Part shown: positions 1 through 11,900 of the stretch, piece by piece | Layout of the letters: the number at the start of each line of letters is the position of its first letter | How positions within the stretch are numbered: the first letter of the stretch is position 1 | DNA from: Oxytricha trifallax | Lineage: Eukaryota > Ciliophora > Spirotrichea > Sporadotrichida > Oxytrichidae | DNA: 64,000 nt | Assembly (NCBI GenBank): GCA_000711775.1 | Contig: ARYC01001086.1 | Span: 30,089-94,088, forward strand | Reading direction: 5' to 3' | The notes under the pieces: model-generated | Told to the model about the DNA's origin: nothing | The model's input: only the letters and a program-made list of their open reading frames with translations | Database searches by the model: none | Translations under genes and position numbers: made by a program

Positions 1-2320
1 TAATTGATCAATCACATTTTAATAACATATATATCCATTTTTTTACTAATAAATACTGATATAAATTATAAGCATGAGGTGATGTGCTATGACTACTAGA
101 GAGGGGTGATCCATTTTGTTAATTATTTGCAGTTTGGTTTTTTAATGAATTTTGATATGATTTGTAGTCGAATGTCTCTGGACTCATAGTACCGTGCTAA
201 GCAAAAATAGGTTTATGATAAAAATAAATCTTACAAGTCCAGTAAAAATAGCTAAAATAAGTAGCAGGATAAAAGTCAATCTCTTTGGCATTGCCACGTT
301 ATCATACATATTCCCGATTACTATAAATCCTATTCCTTTACATAAGTTCATTGCAAAAGTTTGATAAATTTTGCATTAATTTATATTAAAATTATCTCTA
401 ATACGTTGTTACCTTAAACATCCCAATTAAAATACTCTAAATTAATAGTCATATATAAAAGTTAAAGAGCTATCAGGTTCTTCCTTTAAAATGTCTTATA
501 CAAAGAAATCTCTGAAACTTATCAAGAAATTAATAATAAATGCTAAGATAAAGATTGCAGTTTGCCAAAGCATTTTACGTCTGCGAATCTGTTTTTTAGT
601 CATGTTCTTTTCTTCAGCAAGGAATTATTTGTATTATATAATAATTATAGTAATAAATTTGTTTTACTGTTAATGATTATAAGAATTCAACTAAGTCCTT
701 ATGATGATTGAAATTTACAGATTACACATCGATGTCAGCTCCTCCTCTATCAGTTCTTTAATTATTATTAGAAAATAGTTTAATTGTTAAATATTAACTA
801 TATATTGATAAAATTTAGTTAAATAATATCGTTATTCCTTATTAAAGCGCCTAATTTTTATCTAAAAAGTATGGAAAAATTTGTTTTTATTAATAAAAGT
901 AAAGAAAATATTAAAATTTACTCTAATATTTATGACATTATATAAAATAAAACTATGCAGCAAAATCCTTCATAAAATTTTAACTATTTTTCAGAGTAAT
1001 TTAATTTTTTGTAATATTGTTATAAGTTGTAGTAGTATATGCAAAATTACGATGCTAAGTATCTCAAACTGAATATTCACTACTTTATGATGAAGAATTA
1101 GAGAATTTTATTTCTTTTTATATCTTTGTTTCTTATAATATATTATTTTCACTTTGTTTATAATCATTTGGATTTATTTATTTACTATTTAATAAAATTT
1201 AGAGACCAAATAATCTTAATCTGATGTGTGGGAATGCTAAGAAAAGTCTCTTTCTCTTGATTTCATATAATTATTATTGTTTTTATATAATCGTTAATAG
1301 TTATAATTAATAATAAATTTTATTTTAGTATTATAATGCTTTAATATACAGAATTAATTTAGTATCCATTTAATATTAACCTATACATTTGAATAATAAA
1401 AAATGAAATAGCATCTAATTTATTTTCTAAAGTATATTTACTAGACAGTTAATTTTAGCTAGTTATTTGACAACCAATCTTAAGCAATTATAATTTGTTG
1501 ATTACATTAGTTATTTTTGATTGAATTATATCAATAAAATTATAAGACATTTAGTAATATAATGAGGAAACATGTTTTAATTATTTTAGTTTTATTAATT
1601 ATTCCCTTTTAATATTCTTGAATTAAGTGTGTTGCTACTTTTCATAATAATTTAATTTCATTATTAAATTATATTTGTAGTTCAATTAATTAAACAAAAT
1701 TTATATATTAATAATTCTGTACTTTTTTGAGATTCTTTATGCTTTTTATGTGAGTTTATTGAGTTCCGATCAGAGCCAGCTGTTCCATTATTATTTTTGC
1801 TGCTTTAGAAAGGTTAAGACGACATCATGTTAAAATATTTATGAGAAGTATATTATTTTAAAACATGATTTTATTAATAAATTTTTAAAAAATTTTTAAT
1901 TGTAAAATTAGAAAAATAATTTAATATAAAAAAGTTCAGATAAACATTTTAATTATTGCATAGAATATTTCCTGAAAAAAGCAAAAAATAATTAAAATTT
2001 CCATTAACATAGTTGTTGGGAGCCAAATTATTATAATTTTAAAAGAAGTAATATTTTATAGATTATATTATTAATTTAGATATTTCTTCAAGATTTTGTT
2101 AGTATAAAAATGCTGAGTAATTCTTAATATAATAAATATTTAATTAAATATTATTAATAAATATTAAATTCCTTAAGAACTCTATCAAATTATAAAGTTA
2201 TATTAAAAATAATGAAATAAATACAAATCAATAAATCTACTAAATCTAAGTTTGATCAATATAAGAGTAATTAATAATCATCCTATTCTTATTATCATTG
2301 AATTGATCAATCTATCATTT
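1..2320. other. AT-rich spacer, no gene seen
   Basis: Very AT-rich DNA with short stop-rich ORFs of biased composition (I, L, K, N). The two ORFs of about 60 codons near 491-673 and 881-1072 have no recognisable motif and look like chance openings. No pointer pair, RNA gene or repeat was recognised. Confidence 0.6.
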
Positions 2321-2324
2321 TTAA

Positions 2325-4540
2325 TCACTTGGGTGGTGGGGGTGGCATGAAATTAAAAGCAGCAGAGAGAATAGAATTGAGATTTTCCTTCTTTTTCTCC
2401 TTGTCCATTTCATCGTAATTCACTTTCTAGCCAAGCACCATAGTAGGTTCTTTTTAATCTGGAAGGGTATCACTTAAATCGCTTCTTGTTGGGGAATGCC
2501 TGGTTTCTTCTTCCAGTCGCTTGAGCAAATTGCTTGACATCTTGGCTTGCTGTTTCACCTCCTCATCATCTATCAAACTCTAATAAAAAACAAATATTTC
2601 GATTTAAAATAGCATGGTGAATGGAAATTTATCAAGACAAATGTATATACGAAGTTCAGTGGATCATTTGAGAAATTATTTATGTGTCAGCATTAGCATA
2701 GTAATGTGAAGCATAGTTGTACATTTAATTGATCTCATAAGTCTACCCCAGACCATACCAAGCCCTGAAATCCTTCGCATCAATATCAACTGCAGTCCTG
2801 TAGCTCTCTATGGCAGCATTCGTATTCTTCATCTCAAGGTATTCATGGCCCATCAGTGTCCACGCAGACAAGAATTTATTGTCTAATTTCACTGCTCTCT
2901 TGAAGTAAATCACTGCCTTTTGGTGGTCTCCACGGAGTGAGTAGTAATTACCAATTACACAACAAGACTCTGGTCTGTATTTATCATTGTGGAATACTTT
3001 GAAAGCTAAATGGGCCAATTCTCCAAAGTTCTCCTTGATATATCAAATCATTTTTTCAATTTAAATTGTTAAAAGCGGATAATCTAAAGATTCATAAAGT
3101 ATTTTGGAATATAGAGAAATTTAAAGTTTTTGTTTATACAAAATTTAGATGATATAGAGGATATTGGAGTAGAGGTCCATGTTTTCATAGCGATAGGGGT
3201 CAACTTATATTAATTTTGAGAACCAGTCCAGGGAGACATCATATTCCTGAGATGTGTAAGATGCATGAGCTATTTAGTTCAAGATATAGACACTATTTGG
3301 GAAGTATTTGATAAAAACAAAAACATTAATATAACTTTAAGAAATTTCTACCAAAAAATTTAATAATAAAAATTTAAAAGTATTTCAGAAGAGTGCCATT
3401 AAGATTGATACAATCATTATCTTGTTAAATATCCAGGAAGAAATTTGCGAAGTATTGCTTAATTCAAAGTAATTTAGTAATTTTTTACTAATATTTATTG
3501 AGATTTACCTGAATTATTTTTAGTAATAGAAATTGTTCATCCAGTGCTCTTTGAGTTTCTAGAACACCTTCCTGTCAGTTTAATTAATCAATGAACCCAG
3601 TTCAAGCCAGGCTGACCAAAGAAGTGGCATTTTGTTCAAGGCCTGGATTTATACTTGCTTTGCCTCTTCCTTTTTGTTCTTTTCTCTGAGTATAAACAAA
3701 TATTATTATAATTTTTATATTATATGGTCCATTTATTACAGTACACTAATTTCATAATTTGATTGTATTGTATAAGAAATATTTAGTATGACTCCGTAAA
3801 GGTATAAATTAATGCCATTGAGTAGATCTTTTTCATAGAGTTATTGCAACTCAGTCTCGATTAAAGCCAATTCTTTGTTCTGCACCATGGAACATGAAAT
3901 TTTATCACCACTTTACAAGATTTCTTCCTCCTTAGTCATCTCACTGACTTAATTTGGTTTTTCATATGATTATACTATCAATTGTATAACACAATTGTAC
4001 AGCAATAAAACCCTATAAAAAGAGGTATGTGTGTAATATATTTATAATCATTATTTATGAATAACTTAATAGAGGGCGAAATAATGTAAGAAGAGAGCAC
4101 TTTGATTTTTATAGTTAGCGAATGGCTTCAATAAATGAGAGCATTTTCTATATTCTCTTAAGTCAAAAAGTGATCTCGCTAAATTCAATACATCTGTAAT
4201 CTCTGATTGGTGCTCATAGTAGAATGAAAAAAATAAATGTTACTCTTTTATCATTTATATTTACAAGCATGGCAATAATTAAATAATAATTAAATTATTA
4301 TAGTAGACTTTATTAAAAGGCTACTCTGGCGAGTAAAGTTGCTACTCTGGTATATCACCTCTATCTGTAAACTTCAATTAAGTTAAGTGAGTAATTTTCT
4401 AATTTAATTCAATATTTTTGAATCTTTCTTATACATATGGTAATGTATATTTTTACATAAGTTGATTGGTTCATTTGTGGGTTAGGAGATGTACCAGGGA
4501 AGCCAGGACTCACACCTCCAATGCTATTTGAACTAGACAT
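2325..4540 (-). CDS. CDC23: CDC23/APC8, main germline segment cluster
   Basis: Subunit 8 (Cdc23) of the anaphase-promoting complex, a tetratricopeptide-repeat scaffold of the ubiquitin ligase that drives mitotic exit. The start codon is at 4540-4538 ([10 protein letters not shown]...) and the TGA stop at 2325-2327 after a PPPPPK tail. Family-matching stretches are [11 protein letters not shown] (MDS3), [10 protein letters not shown] (MDS4), [13 protein letters not shown] (MDS5), [15 protein letters not shown] (about 3160-3230) and [30 protein letters not shown] and RAWYGLGQTYEI (2700-3000). The gene is broken into segments with 5-8 bp pointers and lacks its penultimate block here; that block lies at 17.4-18.1 kb. 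About 30 codons between MDS5 and the segment starting near 3307 were not found. The C-terminal tail (2325 to about 2585) has a poor sequence match but keeps an open frame ending in TGA. Confidence 0.93.
2688..2700 (-). other. 13-bp pointer to the distant CDC23 block
   Basis: TATGCTAATGCTG on the minus strand ends the segment coding YGLGQTYEI...HYYANA. The identical 13-mer is at 18077-18089, where it opens the segment coding ...ALSK-PQDSRMWIAMGG. Joining the two gives the expected TPR order of CDC23 in frame. Confidence 0.93.
3036..4463 (-). other. CDC23 pointer junctions and IESs
   Basis: Pointer pairs, written on the coding strand. MDS1/2: AACTTA at 4458-4463 and 4379-4384. MDS2/3: TCTACTAT at 4300-4307 and 4216-4223. 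MDS3/4: ATTAAGT at 4064-4070 and 3947-3953. MDS4/5: ATACT at 3785-3789 and 3689-3693. A later junction: TATATCA at 3150-3156 and 3036-3042. The IESs between them are about 73, 76, 110, 91 and 107 bp and strongly AT-rich. Each join on one pointer copy keeps the reading frame and gives continuous CDC23-like protein, for example [15 protein letters not shown] at MDS4/5 and [14 protein letters not shown] at the last. Confidence 0.9.
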
Positions 4541-6110
4541 TTAAATATCTTAAGAATTTTGGCTTGACTAGAAGTTTTAATTGTGATGCTGATTTTACTG
4601 CTAATAATGATCTTCTCCTATGTTGAAAATTATTTCTTAATTATTTTTGCCATAGAAAATGATAATCTATCATATTATCAAGATTATAAAATACTTGAAA
4701 ATGTTTCTAACTACAATTTAACTTAAAAATGAATTTTATATAAAGAAATTAATCACTGTTGAAAGTGCCATAAACTTAACTATTTTAGTGGTTAGTGATT
4801 GTCAACAATAATTCTCCCAACCTACAAATAAAATAAGTTAGAAATGATAATAAAAAATATGATTTATATATATTGAAGTCTAGATCTAGCATGCTATTTA
4901 TATGTCATTAATGATAATTTATTAATTTTCATACCATTTAGTGGATTGTAGCAATCTATTTTACTAGAAGTAGTTCATGTGATATCTAATCTCTACAATT
5001 TTTAATATATAAATAAATTTTAGAATGCTTCATAGTTAATTTATCTATAAAATCGTAAATATTGCAACATATCAATTATTTATCTCTCTTGCTAAAGAAT
5101 TTCTATCTGGGAATTGAACAATAACTTGAAATTCATCTCGAAACACAAAATCAAAAACTCCCTGAGCTGGGGTTTATTAGTTAGCATTCATATTTTAGGG
5201 GATAATAAATTTTTAAATTATTTTTGCTAAATTTTAATTGCTAAATCATCAAAATTATTGTGTCTTATGTTATAAGACTTTGAGTAAAAATAAATCTGCA
5301 AATTTTATATATAATTACACTGTAAATTGAATCAAATAGTCTTATAAATGAGAATAATTTTAAGTTTAAATATACATGAAATAGTTTTCTTCCCTTATAT
5401 TTTAATTGTTTTGGGTCATGTTTTAATGCAAATTATGATTTCCCCCTGTAGCTGCTGCGTTTTAGTTCCACATTTTTAAAATTTGATATTTTAAAGTAAA
5501 TTAAGTTTATATTTTAAAAGGGATAAGCATTATTAAGGAGTAGACAATAATTTGAAGATAACTATTTAAGTTTCTTATTACATGGGCAGAAACTCATAAT
5601 TTAAACGAGTATAACTTAATTTTATTTTTAGCAACAAAATTATAATTTAAAATATCATATTTTAAATTAATTAGAGACAAAAAATATTACAACTGTTTTT
5701 TTTATAAGTATCGTATTTTTTAGAGAATTAATTGTTTTATCTGTAATTTATTCTTTTAAACTTTGCAATTATTCTAAAGAAATAAATATTTAATAAATTT
5801 TAAGATGTGAACAAAGCAAATAATCAACTCTTCCCTATTTTAAATTTTCATAATTCAAATAATAATGAATCTTAAGAATAAAAATTTTATTAAATAGCAA
5901 CTCTATGTCACTAATAAGTCTTTGAATTTATAATTAAGAATAAAAATTAAATAATAATTATAATATAAAAGCATATTAAAAATGTTTGCTTGTGAATCCA
6001 TGTTAAAGAATAGCAATATAGCTACTCTTGAGATGTGTAAGTTTCTCTATAAATCAATCTTTAACAAAATATATTGAAATTAATTTGGATATATATTCAT
6101 TTATGTATTA
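4541..6110. other. AT-rich spacer with one short coding-like piece
   Basis: Mostly non-coding, AT-rich. On the minus strand around 5065-5180 there is a short open stretch with balanced composition (GVFDFVFRDEFQVIVQFPD) that looks like a real protein fragment, but no family was recognised and no pointer partner was found. It may be an orphan germline segment or chance. Confidence 0.4.
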
Positions 6111-8190
6111 TAGTCAACAATCAACCGAGATGGTGGATAAAAGATGCAATTTTAACAGAAAGAGCTTTTTATTTGTTTTAAGAAAAAGGCGATTTACTTG
6201 GCGATGAGTATGGTAAGTTATATCTAAAAATAATATGATTCAAAACTTAGTAGTCCTTATTTCATGTCTATTGTTAATATGAAAACATAATGATTAATCT
6301 AATGAATTATTATAGACAAATTGGAAATGACACAATTTCGATCACAAAGAGTATTGAATGACGATAGCGTAGTAGCCCCACCTCCTTATATAAAGCAGCT
6401 GCCTCCATTTAAACTGCCATTCACACATATTATTGAAATGCACAATAAGAAAACTTAAAAACGAAGGATTTTAGCATGCGAAAATGCTGCTTAGGCGGAA
6501 GAGTATGTCAATTTGATGAATCTAGTCAATTCATATCTAAACTATGAGCTGCTGTTTTCTTAAGAGGATTATAAATAATGATAGAAATTATTATTCATTC
6601 AATTTTTATATCAAATTATATCAGGTGGAAAAGAAAAGTTAAGAGAATCCTTAGAATGGAGATTAGAATCAGTAAAATCAACCCTCTATATATTTTTAAT
6701 TACATTCGTGAATATGCTTATATTTTAATTAAAAAAACTATTTACTCTATTACAAGGAAGAGTGGTCCTACATTCATAACTAACTGGGTATAAGCATACA
6801 ATTCTCACTAAGGATGTATGGAATTTAAAGAGGAATGTTTTGATCCTCAAAATTTCCCATATTTGCTATCATTCGGCAGAGAAAACGATTCAATCAAATC
6901 CTTGATCTTTCCTGGTGAGAGTGTCCTGTTCGCTGGGAACGAGTAACACTGGATGAGCACTATACAGCAAGTTTTGTCTACTTTTAGTAGAGATAGTGTA
7001 ACATCAATAATAATGAGAGGAAATTTCATGGTGGATCAAGTATTGAAAAGCATCATACCATCTATGGCATAGTATGAGAGACTCGTTTCTTTAGAAATAT
7101 CGAATAATGGACTCTCTAATGCTAGTTTGGAATCATTAGGAATTGTCTTCTCTAACTGTCCATTCATAACAAAAGTTAATTTGAGCAATAATTTACTGGG
7201 ATCAGGAGGATAGTAGTCACAAGCTTTGGAACTATTCCTTACACATTTATAAACAAACTATTTGAAAATTAGATCTTATAGTATACTTTTCTAAATAATT
7301 AATAATTTTAATTTGTTGACAGAACTTGACAATCCATAATAATTAGATCTATCAAACAACCAATTCACCGATGAAAGCTTAATGCCTTTTATAAAGTTTA
7401 TCTTCGCAAATGAAGAATGTAAACTTTAATTATTCAACTTGGAAAACAACATATTTTCAAGCTATGGAAAGCGGACTTTACTTAAAGGCTATGCTTTATG
7501 TTCCAACAAGCAATTGTAAAATTCTTATATAGAATAATTAACTAATTATCTCCAAATGGTATTAAAATTGAAATATACTTATATAATCAATCGCTCTAAT
7601 TCAAATGTGGCCCGATGCCATTTACAGAATCAACATTAAAACACGCATTTAACATAACCTACGAGACTAAGACAATCTAAACTGGCAAGAACAAAGAACC
7701 AGAGCAGCAAAAAGTTCTGAAATCTATGAATAAGGATAAACTTGAAATTAAGATAGTCCGTAAGCCTAATTATGGGGGGTAGTATTTGAAGGGACTACCT
7801 ATTAATAAACAGGATCGAGATAAACTTCACTCTATCTTTGCTAAAAACCATTATTAATAAGCAGGGTTATTTTTCTATTAACTAATTATTCTTGCAAGTC
7901 CATATTAAAGTCTAATTGGTAATCTCGATAATTCAAAATTTTGTATATTAATTTAAATATTTTTAATGCTAAAATAGAAAACACAGTACATCAACGTCAT
8001 AATATATTCATTGAAGATATAAGAGATTTGTTGCTTGATATCTCTCAGCTTTCCTTTGAATTTCCAAGACACAAATTAGAGTCTCTTTTCGATGTTGTAA
8101 ATGAAAAGTTGTATTAAAGTATGGAGTGTGAAAATCATAACCCCAAATAACTCTCCTCTCAAATAAATTATAAAATAATATACTAATAAA
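6110..8190 (+). CDS. leucine-rich-repeat protein
   Basis: Exons or segments coding a leucine-rich-repeat protein. A clear GT-AG intron of 103 nt lies at 6213-6315, between ...LLGDEY and DKLEMTQFR. The N-terminal part contains PPPYIKQLPPFKLPF and a helical stretch (IIEMHNKKTQKRRILACENAAQ). The LRR part has LVSLEISNNGLS, ITKVNLSNNLLG and QQLDLSNNQFT at about 7085-7370, each matching LxxLxLxxN, with a second intron ending in ...TTGACAG near 7322. The C-terminal piece (about 7990-8175) reads DIRDLLLDISQLSFEFPRHK. The arrangement resembles LRR proteins of the axonemal dynein regulatory complex (TCTE1/DRC5 type), but this is only a guess. The start lies upstream of 6110 and was not fixed, and the 6560-6830 stretch is unresolved. 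Confidence 0.7.
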
Positions 8191-8955
8191 AAATAGAAGC
8201 TTTTGTAGATATATGGGCTTACAGGTATAATTAATGTTAAAAAATTAAACATAGATATGTAGTATGAATAAACTTTTTTATTCTAACCATTTCTCTATTT
8301 TAAATATGATTAATAATTTGAATGAATTACATTAAATATAGCTTAAGAAATTATGTGTTAAGTATTTAGTGATCATTTATGAAGCAACTCAATATATTAA
8401 TACTTTAAAATTGTTACAAATAAAAAAATATTAATACTTTTTTAGCAATTAAATAAAAATTATGGTAATATTTATTTTCAAACTCTATGAGTAATGAATA
8501 AAGTCAAGATTAATGGTATTTTTTAACTAATAAATTAAGATAAAAGATTTATCCTTTTTTTGTGAGATCAAGTAGTTTGAATTTGAATATAGATTATTTT
8601 TCCTAATACATTTTTATCATCAATATTAATTATTTTCATGAAATTATAATACCCCATAACACCAAAATACCTTTTTTCAATAAATTTTTCTTAGAAAACC
8701 CTATGATCATTATTAACAAGCTCCTATCAATAGAAAATATCATTTTAATAAATAAATTTAAGGTTTTAAAATATCTATTGCCTGGAGATATTACTCGACT
8801 GCTTGAGATTTATGAATGCTAGAAATATCAAAGCAGAAGATATTAGTTTTGCTAAATTTATATATCAATGAGGAATTTTAATTTAATAACCTTGTCTCTA
8901 AAAGCTCAAGTTGTGTTTATAAAGTTTAATATATTATTATAAATAAAAATAAGAG
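8190..8955. other. AT-rich spacer
   Basis: No coding stretch, RNA gene or repeat recognised between the LRR gene and the next plus-strand gene. Confidence 0.5.
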
Positions 8956-8959
8956 AAAT

Positions 8960-11900
8960 ACTAGGAGTTGTCTATAGTAGCAGCAGGAGTAGCAAAAGAC
9001 CTGCTCAAAGTAATAAACATGGAGTTACTAGATGACAATGAATTAAATGCAATGCTAGATTAAGCTCTTAACGAAGCACGAAGAATTGGAATGCGAGGGG
9101 AAATTATAGATGTAGCCATCACTCTATTGATTTATTTTTTACTATTCTCATTTCTATATTAAAACAATTAAAACTTTATCTGTTATCAATGTTCTAATTA
9201 AATTCAGAAGTATACTTAATGATTAAATAACCCACTCTAAAGATGCTTCGGAACAACTTCCTAACTGAAATGCAGAACAAAAGTGCAAATTCAGACGATG
9301 AGGGTTAGGGTATGGGAGACGGTGATCATCATCAACTCGAGTACTATGATGAAGATAAAACTCTCAATGTTTATGACGAGAAGTATGACCAGTATATTGA
9401 TTCTACAGCTGAGGAGCTTGGTCTCACTTCAGAAGTTGAACCTAATTTAATAATATTACTAACATTTCTAGCAAAAATTGATGCTTGTTTTATCATTAGT
9501 AATAATAGTATAGTATTACAGAATGAATTAAAATTTAGGGTTTCATCCATATGACAGCGATTACTTGAAGATAAGCAATCTGAACTTAAACTACGTCAAG
9601 AAAAATCTCAAAGAAGCACAATTTAACTTAAGCAATTTATTTTTACCTCTGGATTGAATAATTCTATAGATATTTTCTGATGATTAAAGCACAGAAATTC
9701 TTGCGTGATGAAGAGTCATACGCTTACAGAAATATCTTTGATCGATGCTATTTCTTGCTCTGTGACTCTACTGAGGAAGTATCAGCCTCATCGAAGGCTT
9801 ATAATTTAGCAAAGAACGATACTAATCTGAAGCTGGCAAGGATCATATTTAGATAGGTTTTTATTTACCAATTTAGAAAATAGTCAAATAAAAGGGAAAG
9901 ATGAATCAGTTCCAGAAAATATTATGAAGATAATTTATGAATATTAGATATAGAAATGGATTAGACAGTCTATTTCCACCAAAACTAGAGCCCTATCCTG
10001 GACAGGCCATTATTAAATCTGAATCTGAGATGAAAAGAAGGCCTACATTTAAGATTAAAATTTAGCTTACTTCTTATTAAAATTATGGAACACTTTTGAA
10101 GTTTCTAATGCATTTTTAAACTATTTTTTTATGTTTTTATTGCTGCCTAATTCTATTAAACCACCATCAGACGAGAACAAAATTCAATCTTATAAGTATT
10201 TGCTGAATAAAGACTACCTAGAATTTAACGGCACCAAGTTAACTCACCCCATCACAAAAATTGATAAAAATAAGGCTGTAGTGGCAGTAGGTTTCAACCG
10301 TTGTTTGTTTGGTATTTGTGAGACTGATGACTTCACAAAAAACACTCTATATGCGAGGATATAGGAGCTATCGATAATTTTTTATATTTTTTCGATTAAA
10401 TTAAAAAGATTTTTAGCACTATTTTAAATAAAATTTCTCCAGTTCAATAATGAGAAGTAAAATATAAAGAGCTCTTTGAAGAATTTGTAGTGAAAAAGAG
10501 TCGTTTAATAAATGAAGATTTAACAGACGAATTTTACCTCCAAATTTACAGATAAATAAATCGCAAAAACCTGCAATAAAGTGAGAAATCTGCTAGAGCA
10601 ATTGCAAATGCCTTGTTTATTTTGGCATTATTTTCCAGATATACCACACCTTCGAAGGATCTCGTGGAAGGCATGGAAAATTGGCTAAATTAATTAAGGG
10701 AGAGAAGTGGTGCAGAGTTTTATCGATTAATTTAACTGATCAATAGCAATTTCAATATCGTGAAGAGAGTTGATACTAATATTGAGTCAGTGATAATTTT
10801 ATTTAGAATTATGCTTAAGAAAGCTAAAACTAAAATTGAGAGACTAATATTACATTTAAGTAATTTTTAAAAATTGTTTGTATATCAATACCAAAACTTA
10901 TTGCTACTGGGCCCCTTGCTTTGCAGAGATAGAATCTATAATAACTGGTGAACCCATTTAAATCCAGGTTTACTCCCCAATCGGAGACGTCTATTAATAT
11001 ACAGTAGATGAATTAACGACTGTGGAATCACTGCTCTAGTAGCATATTTGGAATTATTTTAATTTACTATTATTACATAAATACCCATTCTATGAATATT
11101 TGAATTGGCTTACTTTATATAAAGTATTAATAAATCTAATCTTTTAAATTGGAAAGAGAAATTCTTTGCGAAAGAGCCAGATCAAGAGTTTTATTGGTTG
11201 TATTAGCACGTAGATCGCGGTGATTAATTCGATTAACCGCTGTCCAAAGATAAGAGAATTCTCAAACTATTGTATAAGAATGAAAAGACTTAGGCGTTTT
11301 ATTATATTAGTAAGATAATATACTCTTATAATGGAGCTTATTACTATTGAGTATTAATATATATAATTAGGGGTTAATATAGAGATAATCAGTTTATAAG
11401 GATAATTAATTTAGCCACTTGGATGATCCAAATAATAGCATTAATATGTATTATAATTTTTTATTAAGGCTTTATAATTTCTGAGCTAGTAATAAGTACA
11501 ATATAGTTACTTTTTTAAAAAACTATAAGCATGAACAGCAGCTTTTCACCGGATCGTAAATATTCTTTTATTAAGAAGAAGTCAGCTAAATTCATGAGAA
11601 AAAAGACTCTTTTTGCAGCAAATATAGATACTCTCCAAGAAAATGAATACATAATAAATATTTGTTATTATTTAAAAATGAAAATAACTTATAAGATTGT
11701 ATTTTATACGATATAAATTTCAATGATGTTATAAATATTTTCTCCATTACTTAAGTAAATTTATGATTTTATCTTATTTTATTGTTCTTAGTAAGCAATT
11801 CTTAATGTTTTTATAATATTTATTTTATAATTTAATAGGAATACCAAAGTACAATCCTACTGGTAAGGAAGAAACTCTTCACAGCCCTTCACCTGGACAA

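Noticed and set aside
491..1072. Two plus-strand ORFs of about 60 codons
   Set aside because: Composition is that of AT-rich non-coding DNA, with no motif and no neighbouring coding pieces.
3300..3530. Repeats ATTACTAAA and ATACTTC as pointers of a small CDC23 segment
   Set aside because: Joining on them puts the downstream FPNSVYIL stretch out of frame; likely chance in AT-rich DNA.
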